Assembly: GCA_021159845.1 (NCBI GenBank)
Contig: JAGHDS010000052.1
Location: 1-7,440, forward strand
Source: Anaerolineae bacterium
GTDB taxonomy: Bacteria > Chloroflexota > Anaerolineae > DUEN01
Direction: 5' to 3'
Length of the DNA stretch: 7,440 bases
Positions 1 to 7,316 of the stretch are shown here, in pieces. Under the pieces are notes generated by a model, which worked only from the letters and a program-made list of their open reading frames with translations, was not told the origin of the DNA and did no database searches. How positions within the stretch are numbered: the stretch's first letter is position 1; each line of letters starts with the position of its first letter. The position numbers and the translations under genes were made by a program.

Positions 1-287
1 ACTACTTTCTGGGCGACGTGGCCATCGTGCCGCCCATTCTACCAGGCACGCGAGAGGTGGCCCAAGCAGCCGCGGAGGCCAGCGACAGGAGCCGCGTGCT
101 CATATTGCAGCACCACGGCTCGGTTTGCCTGGGCGAGGATCTGGAGGAAGCGCTGTATCGCTCGATAGAGCTGGAGGAAACCTGCCGGCTGATCGTCATT
201 GCTCGTGCCATTGGCGTCGAGGCGTACCTGCCCGGCTGGGCTGTCGAGCGTATGCGCGGGAGCCGATACCGGGAGGACGGCATGTGA
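1..287 (+). CDS. Class II aldolase/adducin family protein, C-terminal fragment
   Basis: This is the last 94 codons of a gene that starts left of the window, read in frame from base 3 and ending with TGA at 285-287. The visible part begins YFLGDVAIVPPILPGTREVA, which matches the PGT(x)E(L/V)A segment of class II aldolases. It then has LQHHGSVCLGEDLEEALYRS, matching the family's (N/H)HG(V/S)V...G..LEEA motif, and then ELEETCRLIVIARAIG, the usual closing helix. In L-fuculose-phosphate aldolase the His of the HG motif is the third zinc ligand; here it is residue 38 of the fragment. The first two His ligands and the catalytic Glu would lie upstream, so catalysis cannot be confirmed. Members cleave or epimerise sugar phosphates in the cytoplasm. 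Fuculose-, rhamnulose- or ribulose-phosphate substrates are all possible. It converges on the transporter block and may or may not be functionally linked to it. The family call is firm; the substrate is unknown. Confidence 0.85.
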   Translation, partial: YFLGDVAIVPPILPGTREVAQAAAEASDRSRVLILQHHGSVCLGEDLEEALYRSIELEETCRLIVIARAIGVEAYLPGWAVERMRGSRYREDGM

Positions 288-310
288 GGATCCCGTGTCG
301 GCACGTTCCT

Positions 311-357
311 TCGGACGAGCCGCCGCATCTGAATCACGGTCGCGGCGGCTCGTCCGA
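311..357 (+). terminator. Hairpin terminator between convergent genes
   Basis: A perfect 16-bp GC-rich inverted repeat (311-326 pairs with 342-357) encloses a 15-nt loop. It starts 24 nt after the aldolase stop and is followed on the plus strand by TTTAGTT, a weak T-rich tail. On the minus strand the stem begins one base past the TAA of the FtsX-type gene, but no T-run follows there. It most likely ends the plus-strand transcript. For the minus-strand transcript it may only protect the 3' end or act as an imperfect terminator. The location between converging genes supports this reading. Confidence 0.75.
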
Positions 358-358
358 T

Positions 359-3271
359 TTAGTTCAGTATCTCCCCTAACTTAATTGCCTGGAAAACCTT
401 CAGGTGGGAGAGGAGCCCGATGACGCCGCCGGTGGTCAGGAGCGAGGCCGTGATCAGGGCGACAACGGCGTATGCTGCGTCACGCCAGGCGATGATCACC
501 TCGAATGGTGGGATGAGCTCGACCTCCGTATGTCCGATCTGCATAAAAGGGATGAACAGATGGCTGGCGGCGAGGCCAAGTGCAGCCCCACCGAGGATGC
601 CGAGAACGGTCAACAACATCTCCTCGCCGAGCAACGAGGCGGCTACCTGCCTTGTTGAGAGCCCGATGGCGCGCATGATGCCCAGTTGGATGAAGCGCTG
701 TCGGTAAACCAGGAAAGCGTGCAGACCCAGTGCCAGCATACTGAGAAGCGTCGTGACGAGGAAGCCCAGAGAGAGAAAGCCGAACAGACCAATGCGTTCT
801 GGACGGGCTTGCTCCCTGACGACCTGCTCCCGGGCATCCTCGATTTTCAGGACGCGAAAGCCTACTTTTTCCAGGCGCTTCGTCAGCTCAGGGCTGCTCA
901 ACGACTTGTCAACGGTCAGCCAAACATAGTAGGGGACGGGGCCACCCAACTCGTTGAAGATGTAGTCAAGATTGGCGACGAAGAACTCGCTTTCTCCGGG
1001 GTAGGCCGTTGGGAACAGATCCACCACGCCGACGATCTTGAAGAGAAGAGGTTGGTTGCTGCCGGCGATCAGCCCTTGCAGCCGCAGCGGATCGCCGATC
1101 TGTAGCCCTGTTTGGGCCAGGAAACTCCTCTGCACCAGTATCCCCGAAGGCTCAAGCGCCAGCGCGTTCATCAGCGCCCCCAGAGACTCCGGCGCGAAAT
1201 CGCGTCGAAAATAAGCCACGCGCGGGAAATCGAGGCGATCGATCCCATATAGCTGGCCGGTGATGACGCGATCCCCGATGCGGGTCGTGGCCTGAAAGAT
1301 CCCCACCCGGGCGGCAGCTTTGACACCGGGAACGCGCATGTGCTCCGAGACCGGCAGGATGGCCCAGCCGGAGAGCCCCGCGGGACTTCCCCCAGGCGAG
1401 GAGGTGTTCCCTACTGCAGTCCCTTGGGCTACACTCCCGCTGCCCCCAGTGTCGAACTTTCCCACTGCCTCGACCAACGCCACGTCCGCTCCTACCTGGT
1501 AGTACGTGCGCGCGGACAGGTTCTCATCCAGCGTGCGAGCGACGGAGGCGGTGAATGTGCCCAGGCCAGTGGTCAGGATCAGCAACAGGATGAGTGTAGC
1601 GTATCGTTGGCTGCTCCGTTCCAGATTTCGGATGGCCAGCAGGGCAGTAACCCCGGGTAGCCGGGCGATGAGGCCCCCTAACACCTTCATAGCGGGCACA
1701 AAGCCGCGCAGGCAGACTCGCGCGCTTGCCAGCAGGAACAGGGCTGGAGTCAGAAAGAGAAGAGGGTTCTCCCAGGGGTCTGTACCCTCTCCAAACTGGA
1801 GCAAGGCGATACTCCCCTGTTCGCGTAGTAGATAGTACCCATAGCCGGCAGCTCCGAGCAGGAGGACATCCATTATAGCTTGACGCCAGGATGTCGTATT
1901 GAGTTGCCGGCTGATCGCCTGCTTGACCGTCACGATGGTGAGCCGGGAAACTTGCCATGTCGGTGCCATTGTGGCGATTAGTGCCAGGAGCACAGCGGCC
2001 CCGGCGAAGCGAATGCTCTCATTCGTGATAGCCACGTTCAGTGGGATGGATTGCTTAAACGTCAGGAACTGACGGGTGCCGCCCACCATTTGGGCTGCCA
2101 AGCGTCCCAGAGGCAGCCCGAGGAGGAACGCGATGGTCCCCAGCGTGATGCTCTGCAGCGCGTATGTCATCACGATCTGGGTGTTGGTGCTACCCCGGCT
2201 CTTCAGGGTCGCGATCTCGAGTCGCTGTCGCTCTACAAGGCTGTTAGCGATGAGCGCGATGAACAGCAGCACGAGGCCAATGACGGGCAGGCTGAGCAGG
2301 AGGATGAGAATCGACTGAGCCGAGACGGCGCGTTGGTATCATCTCAGCGCGGAGATGGGGGAGAGGCTCAGCCGGGCTCCGGGCAGGAGCGAGGCTATCC
2401 GTGTCTCCACCACCCCCACGCGCCGTAGGAAGGCGTTCACATTTTCCGCCCGTATGCTATTGCCGTCGAACACCCGGTACCAACCGAGATCAAACAGGGG
2501 ACGGGGAATATAGCCGCCGACCAGGCTGATGTAGGTCTCTCGGGACACGAGCAGCACATTGTCGAAGGATTCCGGGGGGATATACCAGAAAGGCGCGTCG
2601 GGGTCGCGGGCTTGCCACACGCCTGCGATCTTAACGGGTAGGGTGAATGGGGATCCAGTCCCGGCGGGCGAGATGCTGGTGGGATCGAACAGGACGTATG
2701 TCTCACCAACTTGGAGGCCCAGCTTGGTGGCAAGGTGTTGGCTGACGAGTACCTCCAGCGGCTGATTGAGTTCCCATGCGGCGTTGGGCATTTGCCCTTC
2801 GACCAGCGCGATATGGGGATCCGAGTCAGCGATGAATCCCAGGGAGGCATGGCAGAGAGGCTTCTCACCGCGCTGGTAGCTGCTCCCCACGGAAGGGAAG
2901 AGCTGAAAGAGGTCGCTTTTCACGTAGTGCATACGAGTGCGCATGGGAAGCCCCAGGTCCGCGCTCAGGGCACCCTGTAGATACTGATCCAGCGCCAGAT
3001 AGCTGTCCCAGGTGGTGTTCGCGTCCTGTCTGCTCGCGGGCGTATAGTGGAACAGGAAGGCGAAGCTTGGCCGTCGGCCCGTCTGCACAATCTGCAATTC
3101 CCGCCGTAGCAGGGCCTGATTGATTGCGTCTGTATACATCGGAATGGCCGAGATGAGCGCCACGGCGACCAGCCAACCGGTCAATAGAGCGGCTGCCAGG
3201 GCTGGCTCGTGTAACAATCGTCGATGAGCCAGCCGCCATAGTCCCAGGAGTTGTCGTACAGGATGTAGCAA
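359..3271 (-). pseudogene. FtsX/MacB-type ABC transporter permease, interrupted by one in-frame TGA
   Basis: This is a 970-codon reading frame with a single internal stop, TGA at codon 311 (2339-2341). Both halves are in the same frame and align as one protein of the double FtsX-repeat permease type, which works on lipids, lipoproteins or envelope substrates rather than importing sugars. Order by codon: TM1 about 26-46, extracytoplasmic MacB-like domain about 50-310, TM2 about 320-342, then LVERQRLEIATLKSRGST (345-362), a classic FtsX signature. Further helices lie near 371-395, 420-437, 466-482 and 500-518. A second repeat begins near 550 with TM about 557-580, then a second outer domain with a Gly/Ser-rich stretch (about 604-635), and final helices near 828-857, 880-905 and 930-958, including RQRFIQLGIMRAIGLS. 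The chosen start is TTG at 3271; a GGAGG at 3285-3289 lies about 13 nt upstream, rather far. It is 94 nt after the sugar permease gene, with no ATPase gene beside it. It is called a pseudogene because of the TGA, but a sequencing error or readthrough is possible. Confidence 0.8.
2339..2341 (-). other. In-frame TGA within the FtsX-type permease gene
   Basis: The frame reads ...LSPISALR, TGA, YQRAVSAQSILILLLSLPVIGL and continues without another stop for 659 codons. The stop falls at the junction of the first outer domain and the second membrane helix. The following base is T. The ATG that overlaps the TGA (ATGA) opens a different frame, so coupled restart would not make the second half. The first in-frame candidate start after it, GTG at 2272, has no ribosome binding site and would begin inside the membrane helix. 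One base change from CGA, AGA, GGA or TGG would create this stop. Confidence 0.9.
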
Positions 3272-3365
3272 GATGCTGAGATGCCTCCGCCTTGCTGTCG
3301 GATAAGGCCTCGGGTGATGAGGTCCCTCGTGGATCTTCCCAATGGGGAGAGTGAGGGCATAGGGA

Positions 3366-4193
3366 TCAGGCTTTGATCGCCCCGGATGTCAGACCTGCAA
3401 TAAAGTAGCGCATGGTGAACAGGAAGAGGATGATGAGCGGGATGGAGGCGATGACGAAGCCTGCGAACATGGGCCCCCAGTTCTCCAGGCCACCGTATTG
3501 GCTGCTGAAGCTCACGATCCCGACCGAAATGGTCCATCTGCGACCGTCTGGGATGGTGACTAACGGCCAGACGTAGTCGTTCCAGGTGCTCAGGATGTTC
3601 ATGATCGCGATGGTCACCAAGATGGGCTTGGACAGGGGGAGCACAATGCTCGTGAAAAGGCGTAAGGTCGATGCGCCATCCAGGCGAGCGGATTCGAAGA
3701 GCTCCTCTGGCAAGGAGGCGATGAAGCTGCGCAGGATGAAGATGGCGAAGATCTGTCCACCTGAGATATACGGCAGGATCAGAGCCCAATACGTGTTTAG
3801 AAGGCCAAAGCTTTTAATCAGCAGAAAGGCGGGCACCAGGGTCAGAACACCTGGGATCATCAGCAGCGAGAGGATGGCGAAGAACAGCAGCTCTCGCCCA
3901 GGGAAGTCGAAGCGGGCGAACACGAAGGCCGAGATGCTAGAAATGGCGAGCACACCAACGACGGAGGCACCGGAGACCAGCGTGCTGTTAGCCAGGTAGA
4001 TGCTGATGCGGTGCCAGGCATCTCGGTAGTTGGCAACGGTAGGCGGCCATGTGACGCCCCAGAAGTTGTGGATGAACTGAGGTGATGTCTTGAAGGACGT
4101 AATGACCATGAACACGAACGGATAAAAGGTAAGTATGGCGAGTATTCCGAGAATGACATGGATAGGCAGGTCGTGTCTCAACGTCCGGCTCAT
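3366..4193 (-). CDS. Carbohydrate ABC importer permease, MalG/UgpE type
   Basis: This 275-aa inner-membrane protein forms one half of the membrane channel of a CUT1-type sugar importer. The start is typical (TFYPFVFMVITSFKTS at 22-37). About six membrane helices are visible, roughly 10-33, 72-94, 102-126, 136-158, 188-208 and 242-266. The cytoplasmic EAA loop that docks on the ATPase is at about 163-189. It reads EELFESARLDGAS followed by an F..IVLPL tail, with the hallmark DGA and LP intact. The length is normal for the family. The ATG start at 4193 has AGGAG nine bases upstream (4203-4207). It lies 39 nt after the partner permease gene and is clearly co-transcribed with it. The stop is TGA, showing that this genome uses TGA as a normal terminator. 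The substrate is not deducible; glycerol-3-phosphate, oligosaccharide and monosaccharide importers share this architecture. Confidence 0.94.
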   Translation of the reverse strand: MSRTLRHDLPIHVILGILAILTFYPFVFMVITSFKTSPQFIHNFWGVTWPPTVANYRDAWHRISIYLANSTLVSGASVVGVLAISSISAFVFARFDFPGRELLFFAILSLLMIPGVLTLVPAFLLIKSFGLLNTYWALILPYISGGQIFAIFILRSFIASLPEELFESARLDGASTLRLFTSIVLPLSKPILVTIAIMNILSTWNDYVWPLVTIPDGRRWTISVGIVSFSSQYGGLENWGPMFAGFVIASIPLIILFLFTMRYFIAGLTSGAIKA

Positions 4194-4232
4194 AATGTCA
4201 AGCTCCTTGCGTTATCCGCTGCTCGCATCGCT

Positions 4233-5189
4233 CTATACACCGGTGAATTCCACGCTGGATTTCAAGTAGCGGGTATTAAGGTAGGTTAGGATCAATGTGA
4301 TGATGAAGAGCATCGTGCCGATGGCGCAGGCATACCCCATCTTGTTGTAGTACATGGCATTGCGGTAAAGGTACAGGCCGGGTACCATAGTCGATGTGCC
4401 AGGACCGCCATTGGTCATTACCATGATCGTGGCAAAGCCCTGAAACGACCCGATCACGGTCAGGATCACAATCAGCTTGACCTGAGACATGACGAGAGGC
4501 AACTCAACATTCCAGAACCGCTTCCAGGCAGACGCGCCATCAATGGCTGCCGCGTCCAGCAGCTCCATCGGGATAGCCTGGAAACCAGCCAGGTAGATCA
4601 GCGTGGAGATGCCGGCGACCCACGGAAAGCCAATGAACATGATCGCGTAGAGTGCCAGCTTGAAGTCACCTAACCAGGGGCGGGCTAAAGCCCCCATCCC
4701 AATAGCCTTGAGGATCTGATTAAGGAGGCCGATGTTTGGGTTGTAGATAAAGCGCCAGATCATCAGCGTGACCATGCCTGGCACTACCATCGGCACGACG
4801 AACAACACACGGTAGAAATAAGCCAATCGTAGATCACGTAAGTGAAAGATCAACGCCCCGGCCATCAGGGGAAAGGTGAGGTTGATGGCTAACGCGACGA
4901 GGGTCAGCTTGACCATGTTACCAAGCGACAGCCAAATAGTCGGATCATGGACCATGAGTACAAAATTGTTAATGCCGGTGAAACGCTTGAAGTTCGCCCC
5001 ATTCCATTGGAAGAAGCTATGGTAGAGGGCGGAAAGAGCAGGGTAGTAATTGAAGAGCAAAATCAGCACGAAGGTGGGAGTTAATAGCAAGTAGCATTCC
5101 TTGCATCGGGTCATACGTCGTAGAGTAAGAGCCCACTTCGATGAGGATGGCATTGCGGAGCTCGTGCGTTCAACTGTCAGTTGAGCCAT
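4233..5189 (-). CDS. Carbohydrate ABC importer permease, MalF/UgpA type
   Basis: This 318-aa inner-membrane protein is the other half of the sugar importer channel. A polar N-terminal tail of about 30 residues is followed by TM1 at about 32-56 (YLLLTPTFVLILLFNYYPAL), the usual SFFQWNG segment, and GINNF. Further helices lie near 92-116, 124-146, 178-202, 236-258 and 285-305. The EAA loop (about 209-235) reads ELLDAAAIDGASAWKRF with an ELPL tail, an almost ideal match to the ATPase-docking motif. MTNGGPGTST (258-267) is a strong family signature of MalF-type subunits. The ATG at 5189 has AGGAG seven bases upstream. It follows the binding protein gene by 117 nt, a gap that carries a stable hairpin, and precedes the second permease by 39 nt. 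No ATPase subunit is encoded in the window. Confidence 0.95.
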   Translation of the reverse strand: MAQLTVERTSSAMPSSSKWALTLRRMTRCKECYLLLTPTFVLILLFNYYPALSALYHSFFQWNGANFKRFTGINNFVLMVHDPTIWLSLGNMVKLTLVALAINLTFPLMAGALIFHLRDLRLAYFYRVLFVVPMVVPGMVTLMIWRFIYNPNIGLLNQILKAIGMGALARPWLGDFKLALYAIMFIGFPWVAGISTLIYLAGFQAIPMELLDAAAIDGASAWKRFWNVELPLVMSQVKLIVILTVIGSFQGFATIMVMTNGGPGTSTMVPGLYLYRNAMYYNKMGYACAIGTMLFIITLILTYLNTRYLKSSVEFTGV

Positions 5190-5210
5190 TGCTTCTCTCC
5201 TGATAGTGAG

Positions 5211-5241
5211 AGTTCAGGGGGAGAATACCTCCCCCTGAACT
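5211..5241 (-). promoter_or_regulatory. Intercistronic hairpin between binding protein and permease genes
   Basis: A perfect 13-bp inverted repeat (5211-5223 with 5229-5241) encloses a 5-nt loop. It lies between the stop of the binding protein gene (5308) and the start of the first permease (5189). On the minus strand it is followed by CTCACTATCA and then the permease ribosome binding site, with no T-run, so it is not a standard intrinsic terminator. Comparable hairpins in sugar importer operons, such as the malE-malF region, protect the upstream message from 3' decay and so raise binding protein output. That role here is inferred. Partial attenuation is the alternative. Confidence 0.75.
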
Positions 5242-5307
5242 GGTCAGCATGTGTGCTCGACGGCACAACGCTACCCGCGAGACGAGAACGGCCGTATGAG
5301 GTAGACG

Positions 5308-6843
5308 TTAACTGCCCTCGGCCCAATCCGGGTGCTCAGCCAGCAGCTGGTCCGCTGCTCTTTCCATCTCCTTTTGTACCTGGTCCGTCATCTTCTCCAT
5401 ATCGATCTGGCCGGCCAGGAACTGCTGTAGCTGATTCCATAGCGAGTCCACGAATTCGCGGGTCAACATGCTGTCGAACGGCTCGATACGCTCGGTACCG
5501 TACTTCACCATCATCTCCGTGTACACGGAGAGCGATGGATCGGCGCCTGTCGTGTCCACCGTGCCGGGAGCGAACCCACCGTGATCGTTCAGCAGAGCGA
5601 TCAGGTTCTTGGGCGCCGTAATGAAGCGCATCCAGTCGATGGTCTCATCCAAGACGCCGCGTTTTTCAGCCACGCTGGCGATGGCGTACTGGAACACACC
5701 ACCCACGCCACCCATGGCCGGGAAGTCCACTCCGCCGAACTCAGAGGTCTCCTTGGTGATCTTGGGGATCTTGGGGAAGATGCCCCACTCGAAATCGATG
5801 AGCGGGTCGTTGTGGACGGGCTTATTCATCCAGCTTCCCATCCAGGCTACCGCGGCTTTGCCGGTGGACCAGAGCCGATACACATCATCAGGTGGAAGAG
5901 CCCAGAATCCATCGGGCCAATAGTTGGACCATCCCTTGATGATCCGAAGCATCTCCTTCCACTCAGGATCCTTGGCCCCGTAACGACCGGCCTTAATGGC
6001 ACGTACCATCACCGGCGGTGCCAGGTTTTCCCCAGGCTTCCAGGTGCGTGGTACAGTCTTGTTGGCGCCCTCCTCACCCCACTTGATATACCCCATCTTG
6101 TGATCGTACACGACGTCCTGTACTTCGCGCGTACTCCAGCTCCCATATAGCTGGACGCCGCCCGCCAGGTCCATGCTGATCGACATGGGGATGTAGCCTG
6201 CGTCCTTAAGCGCTTTCTGGACCTCTTCGTATTCCGCCCAGGTCTCCGGCACCTTGGCACCGACCTCGTCAAACATCGTTTTGTTGTAGAAGAAGCCGGT
6301 ACCCACGATATCGCCGGTGATCATGTAGATATGGCCATCCGGTGCTGTGCCACTGGCGATGACTGGCGGCTGGAAGATATCGATCCAGCGCTTGTTTCCC
6401 TTTACATAGGGGTTCGGCTGTTGCAGGTAAGGATCGAGATTGACAAACCAGCCCTTTTGGTAATCGCGCGCGATATAACCGCGCTGATACCAGACGATCT
6501 CCGGAGCTGTCCCGCCGGACATTTGGGTAACGAGCCATTCCTCATAGCCGGTGGGGATGTTGGGGACGAACTCGATATCGACATCGGGATGAGCATCCTC
6601 GTATTCTTTCTCCAAGTCCCACATCTTCTGAGGGGGATCCCAGCGGTCCGTCTCCAGGCGCTTACGAGGAGTAAGGGCCTGAGCGTACATCCGGACCTTC
6701 TTCTTCGCGACTGCCTTTTCAGGTGTCTTACCGCCCGCCTGAGGAGCCGGTGTGGCAGGAGCGCAAGCAGCGAACAACACTCCGGCTGTGCCGATGCCTG
6801 CGAGCTTGAGGAACGTTCTGCGGGATACGTGTTTCGTACTCAT
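5308..6843 (-). CDS. Sugar ABC importer solute-binding lipoprotein (family 1, Tat-exported)
   Basis: This 511-aa lipoprotein captures the sugar outside the membrane and delivers it to the permease pair. The N-terminus MSTKHVSRRTFLKLAG carries a twin-arginine motif (S7 R8 R9 T F L K). A short hydrophobic stretch follows, then LFAAC with C27 as the likely lipidated Cys; Phe at -3 is slightly unusual. Then comes a Pro/Ala/Lys-rich linker. Family signatures: GTAPEIVWYQRGY (111-123), GWFVNLDPYL (131-140), YNKTMFDEVGAKVPETWAEY (186-205), and WSTGKAAVAWMGSW (325-338), the characteristic GKAAM...GSW segment. Aromatic residues are plentiful, as expected for sugar stacking. At 511 aa it is longer than the usual 400-450. 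The ATG at 6843 was chosen because AAGGAGG sits seven bases upstream and the Tat signal begins directly after it. A 63-codon in-frame extension to 7032 lacks signal-peptide features and was discarded. The stop is TAA. It is the first gene of the importer operon. The ligand is unknown. Confidence 0.95.
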   Translation of the reverse strand: MSTKHVSRRTFLKLAGIGTAGVLFAACAPATPAPQAGGKTPEKAVAKKKVRMYAQALTPRKRLETDRWDPPQKMWDLEKEYEDAHPDVDIEFVPNIPTGYEEWLVTQMSGGTAPEIVWYQRGYIARDYQKGWFVNLDPYLQQPNPYVKGNKRWIDIFQPPVIASGTAPDGHIYMITGDIVGTGFFYNKTMFDEVGAKVPETWAEYEEVQKALKDAGYIPMSISMDLAGGVQLYGSWSTREVQDVVYDHKMGYIKWGEEGANKTVPRTWKPGENLAPPVMVRAIKAGRYGAKDPEWKEMLRIIKGWSNYWPDGFWALPPDDVYRLWSTGKAAVAWMGSWMNKPVHNDPLIDFEWGIFPKIPKITKETSEFGGVDFPAMGGVGGVFQYAIASVAEKRGVLDETIDWMRFITAPKNLIALLNDHGGFAPGTVDTTGADPSLSVYTEMMVKYGTERIEPFDSMLTREFVDSLWNQLQQFLAGQIDMEKMTDQVQKEMERAADQLLAEHPDWAEGS

Positions 6844-6850
6844 TTTGTAT

Positions 6851-6857
6851 CCTCCTT
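6851..6857 (-). promoter_or_regulatory. Ribosome binding site of the binding protein gene
   Basis: AAGGAGG on the minus strand ends seven bases before the ATG at 6843. It is a near-perfect anti-16S match and fixes the start at the Tat signal rather than at the upstream in-frame ATGs, such as the one at 7032. Confidence 0.85.
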
Positions 6858-6923
6858 GGGGTATAAGTGCCATGGAAGAACGTGGAAAGACCTGACATGG
6901 CCGTTTGCCGACCCTGGGGAATT

Positions 6924-6942
6924 TTACATAGGCTCCCTCCTT
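6924..6942 (-). promoter_or_regulatory. Start-stop element (AUG-UAA) with strong ribosome binding site
   Basis: On the minus strand AAGGAGG (6936-6942) is followed six bases later by ATG (6927-6929) and immediately by TAA (6924-6926). The ribosome binding site is as strong as that of the real gene some 80 bases downstream. It codes for no peptide beyond fMet. It may load or hold ribosomes in the leader, or it may be coincidence in a purine-rich stretch. The sequence is certain; the function is speculative. Confidence 0.35.
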
Positions 6943-7242
6943 ATGGTGGACCGCGGACATCGCGATACCGATCGCTCTGGGTGGCCGAGCTGACAACTGT
7001 AACTCGTAACGCCGGCCATTGCTGGCCATCACCCCTTGTGGACGTCTGCTGAGGGTCCACTGCTTGAGTTAGATAAGTCGAGGGATGCAACTGTGCCCTA
7101 AACTAAAGAGGATGAACATTCCATACCCGGTCGCATAGCAAGGTGGTTTACCTGCGGGTGGTGTGAGTATTGCTTTGCTCTTTAGCGTGTCTCGAATCAC
7201 TACCGTGAGGCGGCGATCCTCGTCGTCGAAATGATCTCCGGA

Positions 7243-7280
7243 TGTGATGGAAAAGTGTTACTTCACCTGTGGACATCACA
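7243..7280 (-). promoter_or_regulatory. Inverted repeat at the predicted mRNA 5' end
   Basis: TGTGATG (7243-7249) pairs with CATCACA (7274-7280), with a 24-nt interval that holds a small inner stem, AAGT-AAC-ACTT (7253-7263). The outer arm starts at or next to the predicted transcription start. As RNA it would be a 5'-terminal stem-loop of the kind that shields messages from decay. As DNA it could be a repressor site just downstream of the start. The 7-bp stem is modest. Confidence 0.35.
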
Positions 7281-7285
7281 CTGGC

Positions 7286-7314
7286 ATTATAGCACACCAT
7301 GTGGGAGAGATCAA
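7286..7314 (-). promoter_or_regulatory. Sigma-70-type promoter for the importer operon
   Basis: On the minus strand TTGATC (7309-7314) is separated by exactly 17 bases from TATAAT (7286-7291). The -10 is a perfect consensus and is preceded by TGC, giving an extended -10 (TGnTATAAT). The -35 matches TTGACA at the first four positions. Transcription would start near 7279. It is the only good promoter seen upstream of the binding protein gene. Confidence 0.75.
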
Positions 7315-7316
7315 TG

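Larger units (their letters stand above)
6844..7279 (-). other. Long 5' leader of the importer operon, no gene seen
   Basis: About 435 nt separate the predicted transcription start (near 7279) from the binding protein ATG. No convincing coding sequence was found on either strand; the open stretches are short and lack ribosome binding sites or family features. Small stems visible in the RNA sense: GTGGAC pairing with GTCCAC (7038-7060, 11-nt loop); GGCCA-GCAA-TGGCC (7014-7027), a 5-bp stem closed by a GNRA tetraloop; and GCGAT pairing with ATCGC (6962-6975). None matches a riboswitch or T-box that I recognise. A second promoter closer to the gene was looked for and not found. Confidence 0.45.

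Noticed and set aside
359..2272. Separate gene starting at GTG 2272
   Set aside because: It is in the same frame as the upstream half and has no ribosome binding site. The start would fall inside a membrane helix that continues upstream to the TGA, so it is the second part of one gene.
2319..2341. Selenocysteine or tryptophan decoding of the TGA
   Set aside because: Only a 4-bp stem (GCCG-TCT-CGGC at 2319-2329) follows, unlike a bacterial SECIS. FtsX permeases have no known selenocysteine position. TGA is an ordinary stop in neighbouring genes.
3181..3789. 202-codon minus-strand frame overlapping the MalG-type permease and the FtsX-type gene
   Set aside because: It is an alternative frame over two well-supported genes. 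The translation is rich in His, Arg and Pro and has no membrane or domain pattern.
6331..6993. 220-codon open frame on the plus strand opposite the binding protein gene
   Set aside because: It is an antisense shadow of a clearly coding region. The translation has no recognisable family and runs out into the leader.
6844..7032. In-frame 63-codon N-terminal extension of the binding protein
   Set aside because: The internal ATG at 6843 has a near-perfect ribosome binding site and is followed at once by a Tat lipoprotein signal. The extension would bury that signal and has no family features.
6844..7279. Known riboswitch or T-box in the leader
   Set aside because: I could not identify any conserved core, and there is no terminator hairpin with a T-run before the gene.
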